Shown in pieces: positions 1 through 6,106 of a stretch of DNA of 10,807 bases. Within the stretch, counting starts at the first letter, position 1. Each line of letters opens with the position of its first letter. This DNA is from Erysipelothrix sp. UBA3383. GTDB taxonomy: Bacteria; Bacillota_I; Bacilli_A; Erysipelotrichales; Erysipelotrichaceae. The DNA lies in the NCBI GenBank assembly GCA_002358955.1, contig DEPV01000027.1, positions 1 through 10,807 of the forward strand, written 5' to 3'. The position numbers and the translations under genes are program-made. Below the pieces are notes generated by a model that was given only the letters and a program-made list of their open reading frames with translations, did no database searches and had not been told where the DNA came from.

Positions 1-864
1 ACTTTGTAAGAATCGAAGTCTAGGACTATTAGTTGAGACAACCTTTAAGTTCATTAGTCTTAATCCAATCGACTTACCCTTAAGTAAATAGAATGTAAAA
101 CCCATACAAATCGCGATCATTAAATTCAGTGTATAACGATTTAATTTAGTATAGAAGAATGCCATAGTTAGTAGAATAGAAATGGCGTTATAATCAATAA
201 GATAAGCAAATACCCTTCTTAGAAATGGTACTCTAGCTGCACTTAAAACTACTTTCTCATCAATTTTTTCACGACTTGGAAATAAGAATACTATCGCAGG
301 TGTTATAGCATAACCAATAAGACCACCACAGGTGTTCAGGAATAAATCATCAACATCAAAGAGTCGATATGGTCTAGGATAAATACCGTACACCCCTGTA
401 ATCTGAGTCACTTCATAAAACAGTGACATCAAGAAAGTATAGAACAAGACCTGCTTGAAACTTTTCTTGAAATAATATCTTAAATATATTCCAAAAGGCA
501 AAGTTAAGAATACATTGAATACTACTTGTAATATAACACCTTGAGTTAGTGCAGGAAAGTAGGTAGAAGCATCACCCAATCTAAACACAGATTCTCTAAT
601 GATGTCCTGAACAAACATAAATGGAATTAACTGAGTATAAGGACTGGTTAGAGCCGCGACAGATTCTTTAGTAGGTAATGGTAGCAGTGTCATGAAAAAT
701 GCTGTCAGTAAATAAAAGATAAAACTGTATATCATAAATCCTTTGAAGAAAGTAAGTGCCCCCTTCTTATGGTACTCCCAGAACAGTAAGGGTATTGCAA
801 TAACATTGGCTAGAACAATAAAAGTAAATATTGCTGTTTTAAGCGGTATAAGATATGCATTCAT
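1..864 (-). CDS. VanZ-RDD fusion membrane protein (C-terminus cut by window edge)
   Basis: The reading frame is open from ATG at 864 to base 1 (288 codons, no stop), so the C-terminus lies outside the window. An AAGGA ribosome site sits 8 nt before the ATG. Residues about 5-190 look like a VanZ domain: hydrophobic segments near 8-28, 42-62, 108-128, 136-156 and 180-196, a LLPLP motif at 60-64, and the conserved polar set E151, Q154, then RLFDVDD (167-173) and N177 before a glycine-rich helix. From about 209 the sequence changes to an RDD-domain pattern: RRVFAYLID (216-224) and, after a hydrophobic stretch, GKSIGLRLMNLKVV (263-276). Both families are integral membrane domains of uncertain biochemical role; VanZ is named for a teicoplanin-resistance gene. 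It lies 177 nt downstream of a second VanZ gene and may share its transcript. Fold assignment is fairly sure; function is not known. Confidence 0.85.
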   Translation of the reverse strand, partial: MNAYLIPLKTAIFTFIVLANVIAIPLLFWEYHKKGALTFFKGFMIYSFIFYLLTAFFMTLLPLPTKESVAALTSPYTQLIPFMFVQDIIRESVFRLGDASTYFPALTQGVILQVVFNVFLTLPFGIYLRYYFKKSFKQVLFYTFLMSLFYEVTQITGVYGIYPRPYRLFDVDDLFLNTCGGLIGYAITPAIVFLFPSREKIDEKVVLSAARVPFLRRVFAYLIDYNAISILLTMAFFYTKLNRYTLNLMIAICMGFTFYLLKGKSIGLRLMNLKVVSTNSPRLRFLQS

Positions 865-1041
865 AATGTGTTTCCTTCTCTTTCAATTTTTAGGCTAATA
901 AGTTAAGGTCTCGAACGAATAATCTGAAACTGACAAAGTGTTCTTCATATATTTATATTTCATTAAAGTATAGTTTTAATAATAAGTTACTTCTCCCAAA
1001 GTAATGATATTAAGATTTCGAAGAATCAGTATATTTTTATT

Positions 1042-1686
1042 TTAAACAACAGTTTTTTCAACGTAGAATCTATTTTTACGAGTGATCATTTTATAAATTG
1101 GACAAATAATATATTGATAGAGAAGATATCCGATCATACCTCCCAGTACATTTGCGATAATATCGTTGAAATCAAAGCTTCGATAATTAAATCTAAGAAG
1201 TAAAGAAACTACCAATTGTGTTATTTCGATGAGCATGGTAAATTTCAATGCTTTAATCATGGTTTGTTTGAAAGACATGTTATCGTTAAAAACATTAACA
1301 TAGACCCCATATGGTATAAACAATATTATATTTTGCATAAATGAAACGATCATATTTGTAAAAATAACACCATAAAGTGGAATAATGGATAAAAAGTAAT
1401 GACGATCAAATATTGGCTGACCATTCATTATTTGAGCATCTTCAACACCCAATCGATTTACTGGTAATGGTAAGAAAACATAAAAAATTACCATGGACAT
1501 ATAGAGTACATAGCTTGTCCTTACTAAAATATATTCAAAACTTTGTTTTCTGTTTTTAATAATAGTGACAATTAATATGATGGCTAAAATAAAAGGATTT
1601 CCAGTAAGTGTTAATCCGTATTCACCTGAAAATAATAATTCAATTAGAAAAATAATTTCATTGAAAAGCTCTGTCAAAAAATCCAT
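1042..1686 (-). CDS. VanZ family membrane protein
   Basis: This is a 214-residue protein with hydrophobic segments near residues 8-20, 31-44, 55-74, 98-132, 147-165 and 178-197. The VanZ signature is clear in its second half: N119 and the FIPYG motif (123-127), IEITQ (153-157), then RSFDFNDIIANVLGG (169-183) with D172, D175 and N179. It shares an FLPLP segment (71-75) with the neighbouring VanZ-RDD protein. I chose ATG at 1686 because a TGGGGGA ribosome site lies 7 nt upstream. A TTG five codons earlier (1701) would overlap that site. A good promoter lies at 1723-1751. The protein is complete and has no RDD domain. The role of stand-alone VanZ proteins is poorly defined; a link to glycopeptide tolerance is possible but not shown by this sequence. 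Confidence 0.88.
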   Translation of the reverse strand: MDFLTELFNEIIFLIELLFSGEYGLTLTGNPFILAIILIVTIIKNRKQSFEYILVRTSYVLYMSMVIFYVFLPLPVNRLGVEDAQIMNGQPIFDRHYFLSIIPLYGVIFTNMIVSFMQNIILFIPYGVYVNVFNDNMSFKQTMIKALKFTMLIEITQLVVSLLLRFNYRSFDFNDIIANVLGGMIGYLLYQYIICPIYKMITRKNRFYVEKTVV

Positions 1687-1693
1687 GTTGATA

Positions 1694-1700
1694 TCCCCCA
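1694..1700 (-). promoter_or_regulatory. Ribosome binding site deciding the VanZ start
   Basis: On the minus strand TGGGGGA lies 7 nt before ATG at 1686. It favours this ATG over the in-frame TTG at 1701, which would sit upstream of the site. Confidence 0.6.
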
Positions 1701-1722
1701 AATGTATTTAAGTACTAACATT

Positions 1723-1751
1723 AGTATATCGCCTTTAGAGATCATCCTCAA
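1723..1751 (-). promoter_or_regulatory. Sigma-A-like promoter of the VanZ gene
   Basis: Minus strand: -35 TTGAGG (1751-1746), a 17-nt spacer, and -10 TATACT (1728-1723). The -10 matches the consensus at 5 of 6 positions, the -35 at 4 of 6. Transcription would start near 1716, about 30 nt before the ATG at 1686. It lies downstream of the terminator at 1808-1842, as expected for a new transcription unit. Confidence 0.7.
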
Positions 1752-1805
1752 CACCATCATCAAAAAATACAAGATTCGTTTTAGTTCTATTGATATTTAT
1801 ACTAT

Positions 1806-1842
1806 AAAAAACAAACGGACCAATAATCGGTCCGTTTGTTTT
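1806..1842 (-). terminator. Rho-independent terminator after the aldo/keto reductase
   Basis: A perfect 14-bp inverted repeat (1808-1821 with 1829-1842, AAAACAAACGGACC and its complement) encloses a 7-nt loop. On the minus strand the stem ends in a T tract (1811-1806). It starts 14 nt after the reductase stop codon. The plus-strand reading also ends in TTTT, but no plus-strand gene leads into it. Confidence 0.92.
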
Positions 1843-1856
1843 AATTTATATATTAT

Positions 1857-2696
1857 TTAAAATTCTACCAAGTCAGGATTAGGTCCTTCTTTCCCAATCC
1901 CTTTAAGCGTATTAATTTTATTCATATCAGCATCTGACAATTCAAAATCAAAGACATCAAAGTTCTCTATGATACGAGATTTTGTAACGGATTTAGGTAA
2001 TGGAACATACCCACTTTGAATGGACCAACGAATTGCAACTTGAGCAATGCTCTTATTATAAGTTTCAGCAATCTTTTTTAGATCTGCATTATCTAAAATT
2101 GTCCCTGTACCAAGAGGACTGTATGCTTGAGTAACAATTCCTAAAGAATCATTATAAGCTTTAAGCTCCGCCTGAGGATCTGATGGACTTGCATATATTT
2201 GGTTAATTGCAGGTTTGATCACTGCAGTTTTTAATAGAGCATCCAAGTGATGTTTATGAAAGTTAGATACACCAATCGATTTAATCTTACCTGCTGCTAC
2301 GGCCTCTTCCATTGCTTTCCATGCTTGAGCATTCCCCTCTTCCCATGCATCACGAATTGCAAGAGGGTTTGGCCAGTGAATTAAGTATAAATCAAGATAC
2401 TCAACTTGTAACTTCTCCAAGGATTCATCAATTGCTTTTTTAGCCCCCTCATAAGAATGAGCATCATTCCATAATTTAGTGGTCAAGAAGATATCTTCAC
2501 GAGCAACACCACTCCTTTTAATACCATCTCCAACACTTCCTTCATTACCGTATACAGCCGCTGTATCAATATGACGATAACCAGCTTTTAAAGCATTATA
2601 AACGGATTCTTCTGCAACTTCACCATCAGGTGTTTGCCATGTCCCAAAACCTAGAGCAGGCATTAATTCACCATTATTTAATTTAACTGTAATCAT
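1857..2696 (-). CDS. Aldo/keto reductase, AKR5-like (diketogluconate reductase type)
   Basis: This is a 279-residue cytosolic NAD(P)H-dependent oxidoreductase with the usual single TIM barrel of the family and a typical length. The catalytic tetrad is visible: D44 in GYRHIDTA, Y49 in VYGNE, K74 in LTTKLW and H107 in LIHWP. The cofactor-binding segment PKSVTKSRIIEN near residues 234-245 favours NADPH in relatives. The start is supported by AAGGAG 7 nt before the ATG. The gene stands alone between a tRNA terminator and its own terminator. Close relatives reduce aldehydes and ketones such as methylglyoxal, or 2,5-diketo-D-gluconate; the real substrate cannot be read from the sequence. Palindromes in the upstream region suggest that expression is controlled. 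Confidence 0.93.
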   Translation of the reverse strand: MITVKLNNGELMPALGFGTWQTPDGEVAEESVYNALKAGYRHIDTAAVYGNEGSVGDGIKRSGVAREDIFLTTKLWNDAHSYEGAKKAIDESLEKLQVEYLDLYLIHWPNPLAIRDAWEEGNAQAWKAMEEAVAAGKIKSIGVSNFHKHHLDALLKTAVIKPAINQIYASPSDPQAELKAYNDSLGIVTQAYSPLGTGTILDNADLKKIAETYNKSIAQVAIRWSIQSGYVPLPKSVTKSRIIENFDVFDFELSDADMNKINTLKGIGKEGPNPDLVEF

Positions 2697-2724
2697 CTAA
2701 ATTCTCCTTTTCATCTATTCAAAT

Positions 2725-2746
2725 CAAACTGGTAGATACCAATTTG
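2725..2746 (-). promoter_or_regulatory. 22-bp near-perfect palindrome, possible operator of the reductase gene
   Basis: On the minus strand CAAATTGGTA and TACCAGTTTG are separated by TC, with 9 of 10 positions complementary. It lies about 29 nt before the start codon, between the candidate -10 and the ribosome site, which is a common place for a repressor operator. It could instead form a short leader hairpin, since the one mismatch is a G-U pair in RNA. No regulator gene is adjacent, so the binding protein is unknown. Confidence 0.4.
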
Positions 2747-2752
2747 GATATG

Positions 2753-2793
2753 TTCTAATTCAATCATAGCATATTTAAACGTTTCAATTAGAA
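2753..2793. repeat. Inverted repeat flanking the candidate promoter
   Basis: TTCTAATTCAA (2753-2763) and TTCAATTAGAA (2783-2793) are inverted copies with 10 of 11 positions matching, 19 bp apart. Inside the gap a further AAACGTTT palindrome (2777-2784) sits within an imperfect 14-bp palindrome (2774-2787). The arrangement suggests paired half-sites for a dimeric regulator, but the AT-rich composition means chance is a real alternative. Confidence 0.35.
2763..2771 (-). promoter_or_regulatory. Candidate extended -10 promoter of the reductase gene
   Basis: On the minus strand TGCTATGAT fits the extended -10 form (TGn plus a hexamer at 5 of 6). No good -35 lies 16-18 nt upstream; a TTGAAA only 13 nt away is too close. 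The position would give a leader of about 60 nt. The site lies between the arms of an imperfect inverted repeat (2753-2763 and 2783-2793). Confidence 0.4.
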
Positions 2794-2985
2794 TATGTAC
2801 ATTCTTCATAATATCAATCATTAAATTCTATGATTTTAATTGGTTGGGGATAATCGTTAGAATTATTAACCACAGGATGAATAATAAAACAGACTACAAT
2901 TCAAATAATTAATAGAAAACATTAACTTAAAGAAAAAATAAATGTTTAAACAGTAGAAATTCAAAAGATATTGTGTTGCTGTTCA
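2794..2985. other. AT-rich intergenic stretch without a gene
   Basis: This is part of the roughly 290-bp gap between the reductase and the tRNA-Leu terminator. I see no open frame with a ribosome site on either strand and no RNA gene. Short hairpin-like matches occur, but none is longer than expected for such AT-rich DNA. Confidence 0.5.
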
Positions 2986-3015
2986 ATAAAAAAAACACTC
3001 ACAAAAGTAAGTGTT
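2986..3015 (-). terminator. Terminator of the tRNA-Leu unit
   Basis: On the minus strand AACACTTAC and GTGAGTGTT form a 9-bp stem (one G-U pair) around a TTTT loop, followed by a run of T residues (2993-2988). It lies 16 nt after the CCA end of the tRNA. Confidence 0.9.
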
Positions 3016-3030
3016 AAATTGAAATTAAAA

Positions 3031-3119
3031 TGGTGCCCAAGGACGGGATCGAACCGTCACGGAGTTTAACCTCCGCAGGATTTTGAGTCCTGTGCGTCTA
3101 CCAGTTCCACCACTTGGGC
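3031..3119 (-). tRNA. tRNA-Leu, anticodon CAA
   Basis: The 89-nt minus-strand sequence folds as a class II tRNA: acceptor GCCCAAG with CTTGGGC, anticodon stem CAGGA with TCCTG around loop CTCAAAA (anticodon CAA, reading UUG), a long variable arm CGGAG-GTTAAA-CTCCG, T stem GACGG with CCGTC around TTCGATC, discriminator A and an encoded CCA. The long variable arm and the anticodon agree on leucine. It has its own promoter and terminator and is not part of a tRNA cluster here. Confidence 0.97.
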
Positions 3120-3134
3120 GTGATGTACTTAGAT

Positions 3135-3163
3135 ATAATAAATTATTTAAGAACTAATTACAA
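3135..3163 (-). promoter_or_regulatory. Promoter of tRNA-Leu
   Basis: On the minus strand -35 TTGTAA (3163-3158), a 17-nt spacer and -10 TATTAT (3140-3135) are found. The -10 ends 15 nt before the first tRNA base, leaving a short 5' leader of about 9 nt for RNase P to remove. Confidence 0.65.
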
Positions 3164-3243
3164 TAGTAAACTTAAAATAAGAGTAAATTTATTTTGCAAA
3201 ATATGAATTATAGTGTCTGACCCAATTTCTGAGTATTTAAGAC

Positions 3244-3291
3244 AAAAAAACTGTAATTTGAGTACTTGCTAAACAAGCGATCAAATTACAG
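3244..3291 (-). terminator. Terminator of the mannoside operon
   Basis: An 11-bp perfect stem (3251-3261 with 3281-3291, CTGTAATTTGA and its complement) is extended inside by CTTG/CAAG after a small internal loop. On the minus strand it is followed by seven T residues (3250-3244). It lies 69 nt after the manA stop codon and before the tRNA promoter. Confidence 0.9.
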
Positions 3292-3360
3292 TTTAGGTTT
3301 TCTATCAAATTGAGTTTGTTATGAGGTAATTTATTAAAAATAGTAAAATCTAGAGGTTTT

Positions 3361-4323
3361 TTACACTCTTACTGATAGGTATTCACATGTTCCATGTGGT
3401 TTGATTTCTGGAGTTCCAGCTTCAATGAAAACGGAGTCTCCTTTTGAAAGTAACATTGTTTTACCGTATTGTTCTAGGTATAACTGTCCTTCTAAGATGA
3501 TAATTGCTTCAAAACTTGTATCATCTAGGTTGTATTCCATAGCACCATCCATCACAACCTTTGTAGTTGTGAAGTAGTCACATGAAACAAGTTCTTGAGT
3601 TGTGTATGTGCCGTGGTCTACTAGCTCACCTTGAGCCTTAAAACTTGTGTTAAGCGGTGTTAATGTGGAGACATCCAACGCTTTCTCAACGTGTAGCTCA
3701 CGTGTGTTACCTTGTGCATCTTTACGATCAAAGTCATAAACACGGTATGTTGTGTTTGAGTTTTGTTGGATCTCACAGATCACAATTCCAGCACCAATGG
3801 CATGGATTGTACCTGCTTCAACAAAGATCACATCACCCTTTGTAACATTAACATGGTTTAATTTGTCAAGAATTGTATTATCAGCAATCGATGCAGCATA
3901 CTCTTCTTTTGTAATTTCTTCTTTAGTACCATAGTACAGTTTAGCATTGGGTTCTGCTTCTAAGATATACCACATTTCTGTTTTACCATATTCATTTTCA
4001 TGTTCTAGAGCATACTTGTCCTCTGGGTGAACTTGAATTGATAAATCTTGTAATGCATCAATGAATTTAACAAGAATTGGGAATTCATCAAACTTTTGAC
4101 CGTTTGTTCCTAAAACTTGACGTCCCATAATCTCAATGTACTCACGTAATGTTTTATCGTGGTGGATTCCACCAACAATCATACTTGGTCCATCTAAGTG
4201 GGTTGAAACTTCCCAGCTTTCCGCTAAAGGATTCATTGAAGTTTCTTTATTGTAATCTTCTTTAAGTTTTTGCCCACCCCAAAGGTAATCTTTGAATGCA
4301 GGTCTTAATTTAACAATTGCCAT
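3361..4323 (-). CDS. manA: Mannose-6-phosphate isomerase, type I (zinc)
   Basis: This 320-residue cytosolic enzyme interconverts mannose-6-phosphate and fructose-6-phosphate, so it feeds mannose into glycolysis. Length and sequence fit the short Bacillota form of the type I family. The cupin zinc ligands can be placed at Q97 and H99 (IQVHPED), E116 (GKTEMWY) and H174 (AGTIHAIG); the likely active-site arginine is R194 in TTYRVYDFDR. A smaller C-terminal cupin-like barrel covers about 235-320. The gene begins 2 nt after the upstream ROK kinase stop, with AAGGAG inside the end of that gene, and is the last gene of the operon. Its presence after two alpha-mannosidase genes supports mannose as the released sugar. 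Confidence 0.96.
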   Translation of the reverse strand: MAIVKLRPAFKDYLWGGQKLKEDYNKETSMNPLAESWEVSTHLDGPSMIVGGIHHDKTLREYIEIMGRQVLGTNGQKFDEFPILVKFIDALQDLSIQVHPEDKYALEHENEYGKTEMWYILEAEPNAKLYYGTKEEITKEEYAASIADNTILDKLNHVNVTKGDVIFVEAGTIHAIGAGIVICEIQQNSNTTYRVYDFDRKDAQGNTRELHVEKALDVSTLTPLNTSFKAQGELVDHGTYTTQELVSCDYFTTTKVVMDGAMEYNLDDTSFEAIIILEGQLYLEQYGKTMLLSKGDSVFIEAGTPEIKPHGTCEYLSVRV

Positions 4324-4325
4324 TA

Positions 4326-5228
4326 TTATGCAGTCTCCTTCATATTTTCAAATGCCAAAAGGCCACCGCCAATAAGTCCATTATCATCCCCTAATAAAGC
4401 CGGTTTGATATTAACATTATCAACTTGAACATCGTATACTTTAGTTTTAACGCGTTCTTGTACATCATCAATGAAGCCTTCGATCTTCATTGCAACACCA
4501 CCACTTAATACAATGATGTGTGGATCTAAAATACCAATCATACTTGCCAGCATGTTAGCAAGATACTCTTTAGCATCTTCAATGATTTCTTGAGCGATTG
4601 CATTACCTGCAAGTGCTAAATCATTCACATCACCTGCATGATCTGCCTTAAGTCCTGCTTGATTTGCGCGGTATGTAATTGCAGTTCCTGAACAAATCGC
4701 TTCAACAGCTCCTGGTTTCAGTTGGCCCATTTGTGGACCCTCTTTCCAAAGAATTGCATTGGCAACTTCTTGAGCAAACCCACGTGCCCCTTGGAATACC
4801 TTACCATCAATGATTAAACCAGCACCAATTCCGGTTGAAATTGTTAAGAATTGTACAATTTCAAGACCTTGTCCTGCACCTTTAATGGCTTCGGCAAGTC
4901 CTGCTAGGTTAGCATCATTTTCAATGTAGCATGATTTTCCAAAGATTTTCTCTGCTTCTTCTTTAACATGAAACCCGTGCCATCCAGGTAAGTTTGGTGG
5001 TGTAAGTACAATACCGTTTTTAAGGTCTAGAGGTCCTGGTACTGACATTCCAACACCAATAACTGGATGTTCAAGTTTTAGAATCAAATCATTAATTTTC
5101 TTTAAGTTGTTAATAGGATCAGCACTATCCGTTGTAAAAGCTTGTTTTGATAGGACCTTTCCATCTTCATCAATCAGTGCAACACGAGTTTGTGTTCCGC
5201 CGATATCGACACTTGCAGCATATTTCAT
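4326..5228 (-). CDS. ROK-family sugar kinase 2 (hexokinase type, lacks zinc motif)
   Basis: This 300-residue cytosolic sugar kinase has the ATP phosphate loop DIGGTQTR (8-15), the substrate segment GMSVPGP (60-66), the catalytic base D105 in ENDANLAGLAEA and a second nucleotide loop at STGIGAG (131-137). Relatives phosphorylate glucose, mannose, fructose, N-acetylmannosamine or N-acetylglucosamine. The usual ROK zinc motif CxCGxxGCxE is absent, and the usual GExGH is QEVAN (153-157): the Glu is kept but the zinc-binding His is Asn. The start overlaps the stop of ROK 1 by ATGA, with AAGGAG 7 nt upstream. Lying next to manA, a mannose (or HexNAc) kinase is the best guess, giving mannose-6-phosphate for ManA. 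Family is certain; the substrate is inferred. Confidence 0.9.
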   Translation of the reverse strand: MKYAASVDIGGTQTRVALIDEDGKVLSKQAFTTDSADPINNLKKINDLILKLEHPVIGVGMSVPGPLDLKNGIVLTPPNLPGWHGFHVKEEAEKIFGKSCYIENDANLAGLAEAIKGAGQGLEIVQFLTISTGIGAGLIIDGKVFQGARGFAQEVANAILWKEGPQMGQLKPGAVEAICSGTAITYRANQAGLKADHAGDVNDLALAGNAIAQEIIEDAKEYLANMLASMIGILDPHIIVLSGGVAMKIEGFIDDVQERVKTKVYDVQVDNVNIKPALLGDDNGLIGGGLLAFENMKETA

Positions 5229-6106
5229 GAGTTTTCTCCTTTTTGTTTTAAGAATGATGCAACAGCACCCATCAGGTTGGCATCATTTTGATAATGAGCA
5301 GCTTTAATTTCAAATTGAACGGATTCAAGGCCCGCTTCCAGCAGTAAAGTGGCCATACGTCTATTCAGTTCATCAATTAATGGTGGATGAGCAGTAACCC
5401 CACCCCCTATGACAATACACTCAGGATCTGTAGTAAATTGGAGGTTATACAGACCCAGTGTTAAATAATCATAGAACTTGTTGACTTCATCTTGTGCGAT
5501 GGGATCATTATCATCAGCCTTTTTAAAGACTTCTTGCCCATCGTAAGTTCCCCATGGCACATTAACGCGATCGCAGTATCGCTCTGCCATATGCACTGCT
5601 GTAGCAAGCAGTGAGAAACTTGTTTTACCATCAAGAATCATGCAACCAAATTCTCCTGCAAAGGTATTACGACCTTTGAGAAGTTCACCATTTTGAATCA
5701 CAGCACCACCAATACCTGTACCTACAACAACAAAGAGAACATCTTTATTATCTTTTGCAACACCACTGTGAAGCTCAGCAAGCGCCGCACAGTTAGCATC
5801 GTTTTCAATACTTACAGGTAATGATAAATGCGTTTCTAAAGCATCTACAAATTTAAAATTGTGAATGTATTCAATGGCAGATACACCACCAATGACACCT
5901 TCCTTTTGATCCACACTGCCCGGCACTGACATTGCAATACCTTGTGTGTTTTCTTGTTTGAGTGTTTGGACAACATTCAGTAATTCATCTTGCATCAATT
6001 CCCATGAACTTGGAGTTGGGAATTGATTTTGTTGGCTTAGGATACCATCTTCATACAGTCCGTATTTAACAGCACTTCCTCCTAAGTCAAAGACAATCAG
6101 ACTCAT
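5225..6106 (-). CDS. ROK-family kinase 1, beta-glucoside-kinase (BglK)-like
   Basis: This 293-residue cytosolic protein has the ROK fold: phosphate loop DLGGSAVK (7-14), MSVPGSVD (59-66), catalytic base D103 in ENDANCAALAE, nucleotide loop GTGIGG (129-134) and a late VIGGG loop. The GEFGCMI segment (151-157) replaces the usual GExGH and no CxCGxxGCxE zinc motif follows. This pattern, with the DLGG...VKYG start, resembles BglK-type kinases that phosphorylate the 6-hydroxyl of beta-linked disaccharides such as cellobiose. The gene overlaps the GH1 stop codon by ATGA (6103-6106) and the next ROK by ATGA. Coupling to a GH1 that keeps some 6-phospho-glycosidase features supports a kinase-then-hydrolase pair. 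The monosaccharide kinase alternative cannot be excluded. Confidence 0.88.
   Translation of the reverse strand: MSLIVFDLGGSAVKYGLYEDGILSQQNQFPTPSSWELMQDELLNVVQTLKQENTQGIAMSVPGSVDQKEGVIGGVSAIEYIHNFKFVDALETHLSLPVSIENDANCAALAELHSGVAKDNKDVLFVVVGTGIGGAVIQNGELLKGRNTFAGEFGCMILDGKTSFSLLATAVHMAERYCDRVNVPWGTYDGQEVFKKADDNDPIAQDEVNKFYDYLTLGLYNLQFTTDPECIVIGGGVTAHPPLIDELNRRMATLLLEAGLESVQFEIKAAHYQNDANLMGAVASFLKQKGENS

Noticed and set aside
962..1004. Possible promoter and small hairpins between the two VanZ genes (TATACT on the minus strand; TTACTT/AAGTAA and ATTAAA/TTTAAT inverted pairs).
   Set aside because: The hexamer 17 nt upstream is GAGAAG, a poor -35. The stems are only 6 bp and mostly A-T, with no T tract, so neither a promoter nor a terminator is supported.
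1042..1686. VanZ as evidence of a glycopeptide-resistance cluster.
   Set aside because: No vanA, vanH, vanX, vanR or vanS-like gene is in the window; stand-alone VanZ proteins are common in Gram-positive bacteria without such clusters.
2774..2787. TTTAAACGTTTCAA as a possible CcpA cre site upstream of the reductase.
   Set aside because: The spacing between the TG, AA and CG positions does not fit the cre consensus; it is only an imperfect palindrome.
3210..3226. AGTGTCTGACCC stretch that recalls ends of some insertion sequences.
   Set aside because: There is no inverted partner, no transposase remnant and no target duplication nearby; one short match cannot support a mobile element.
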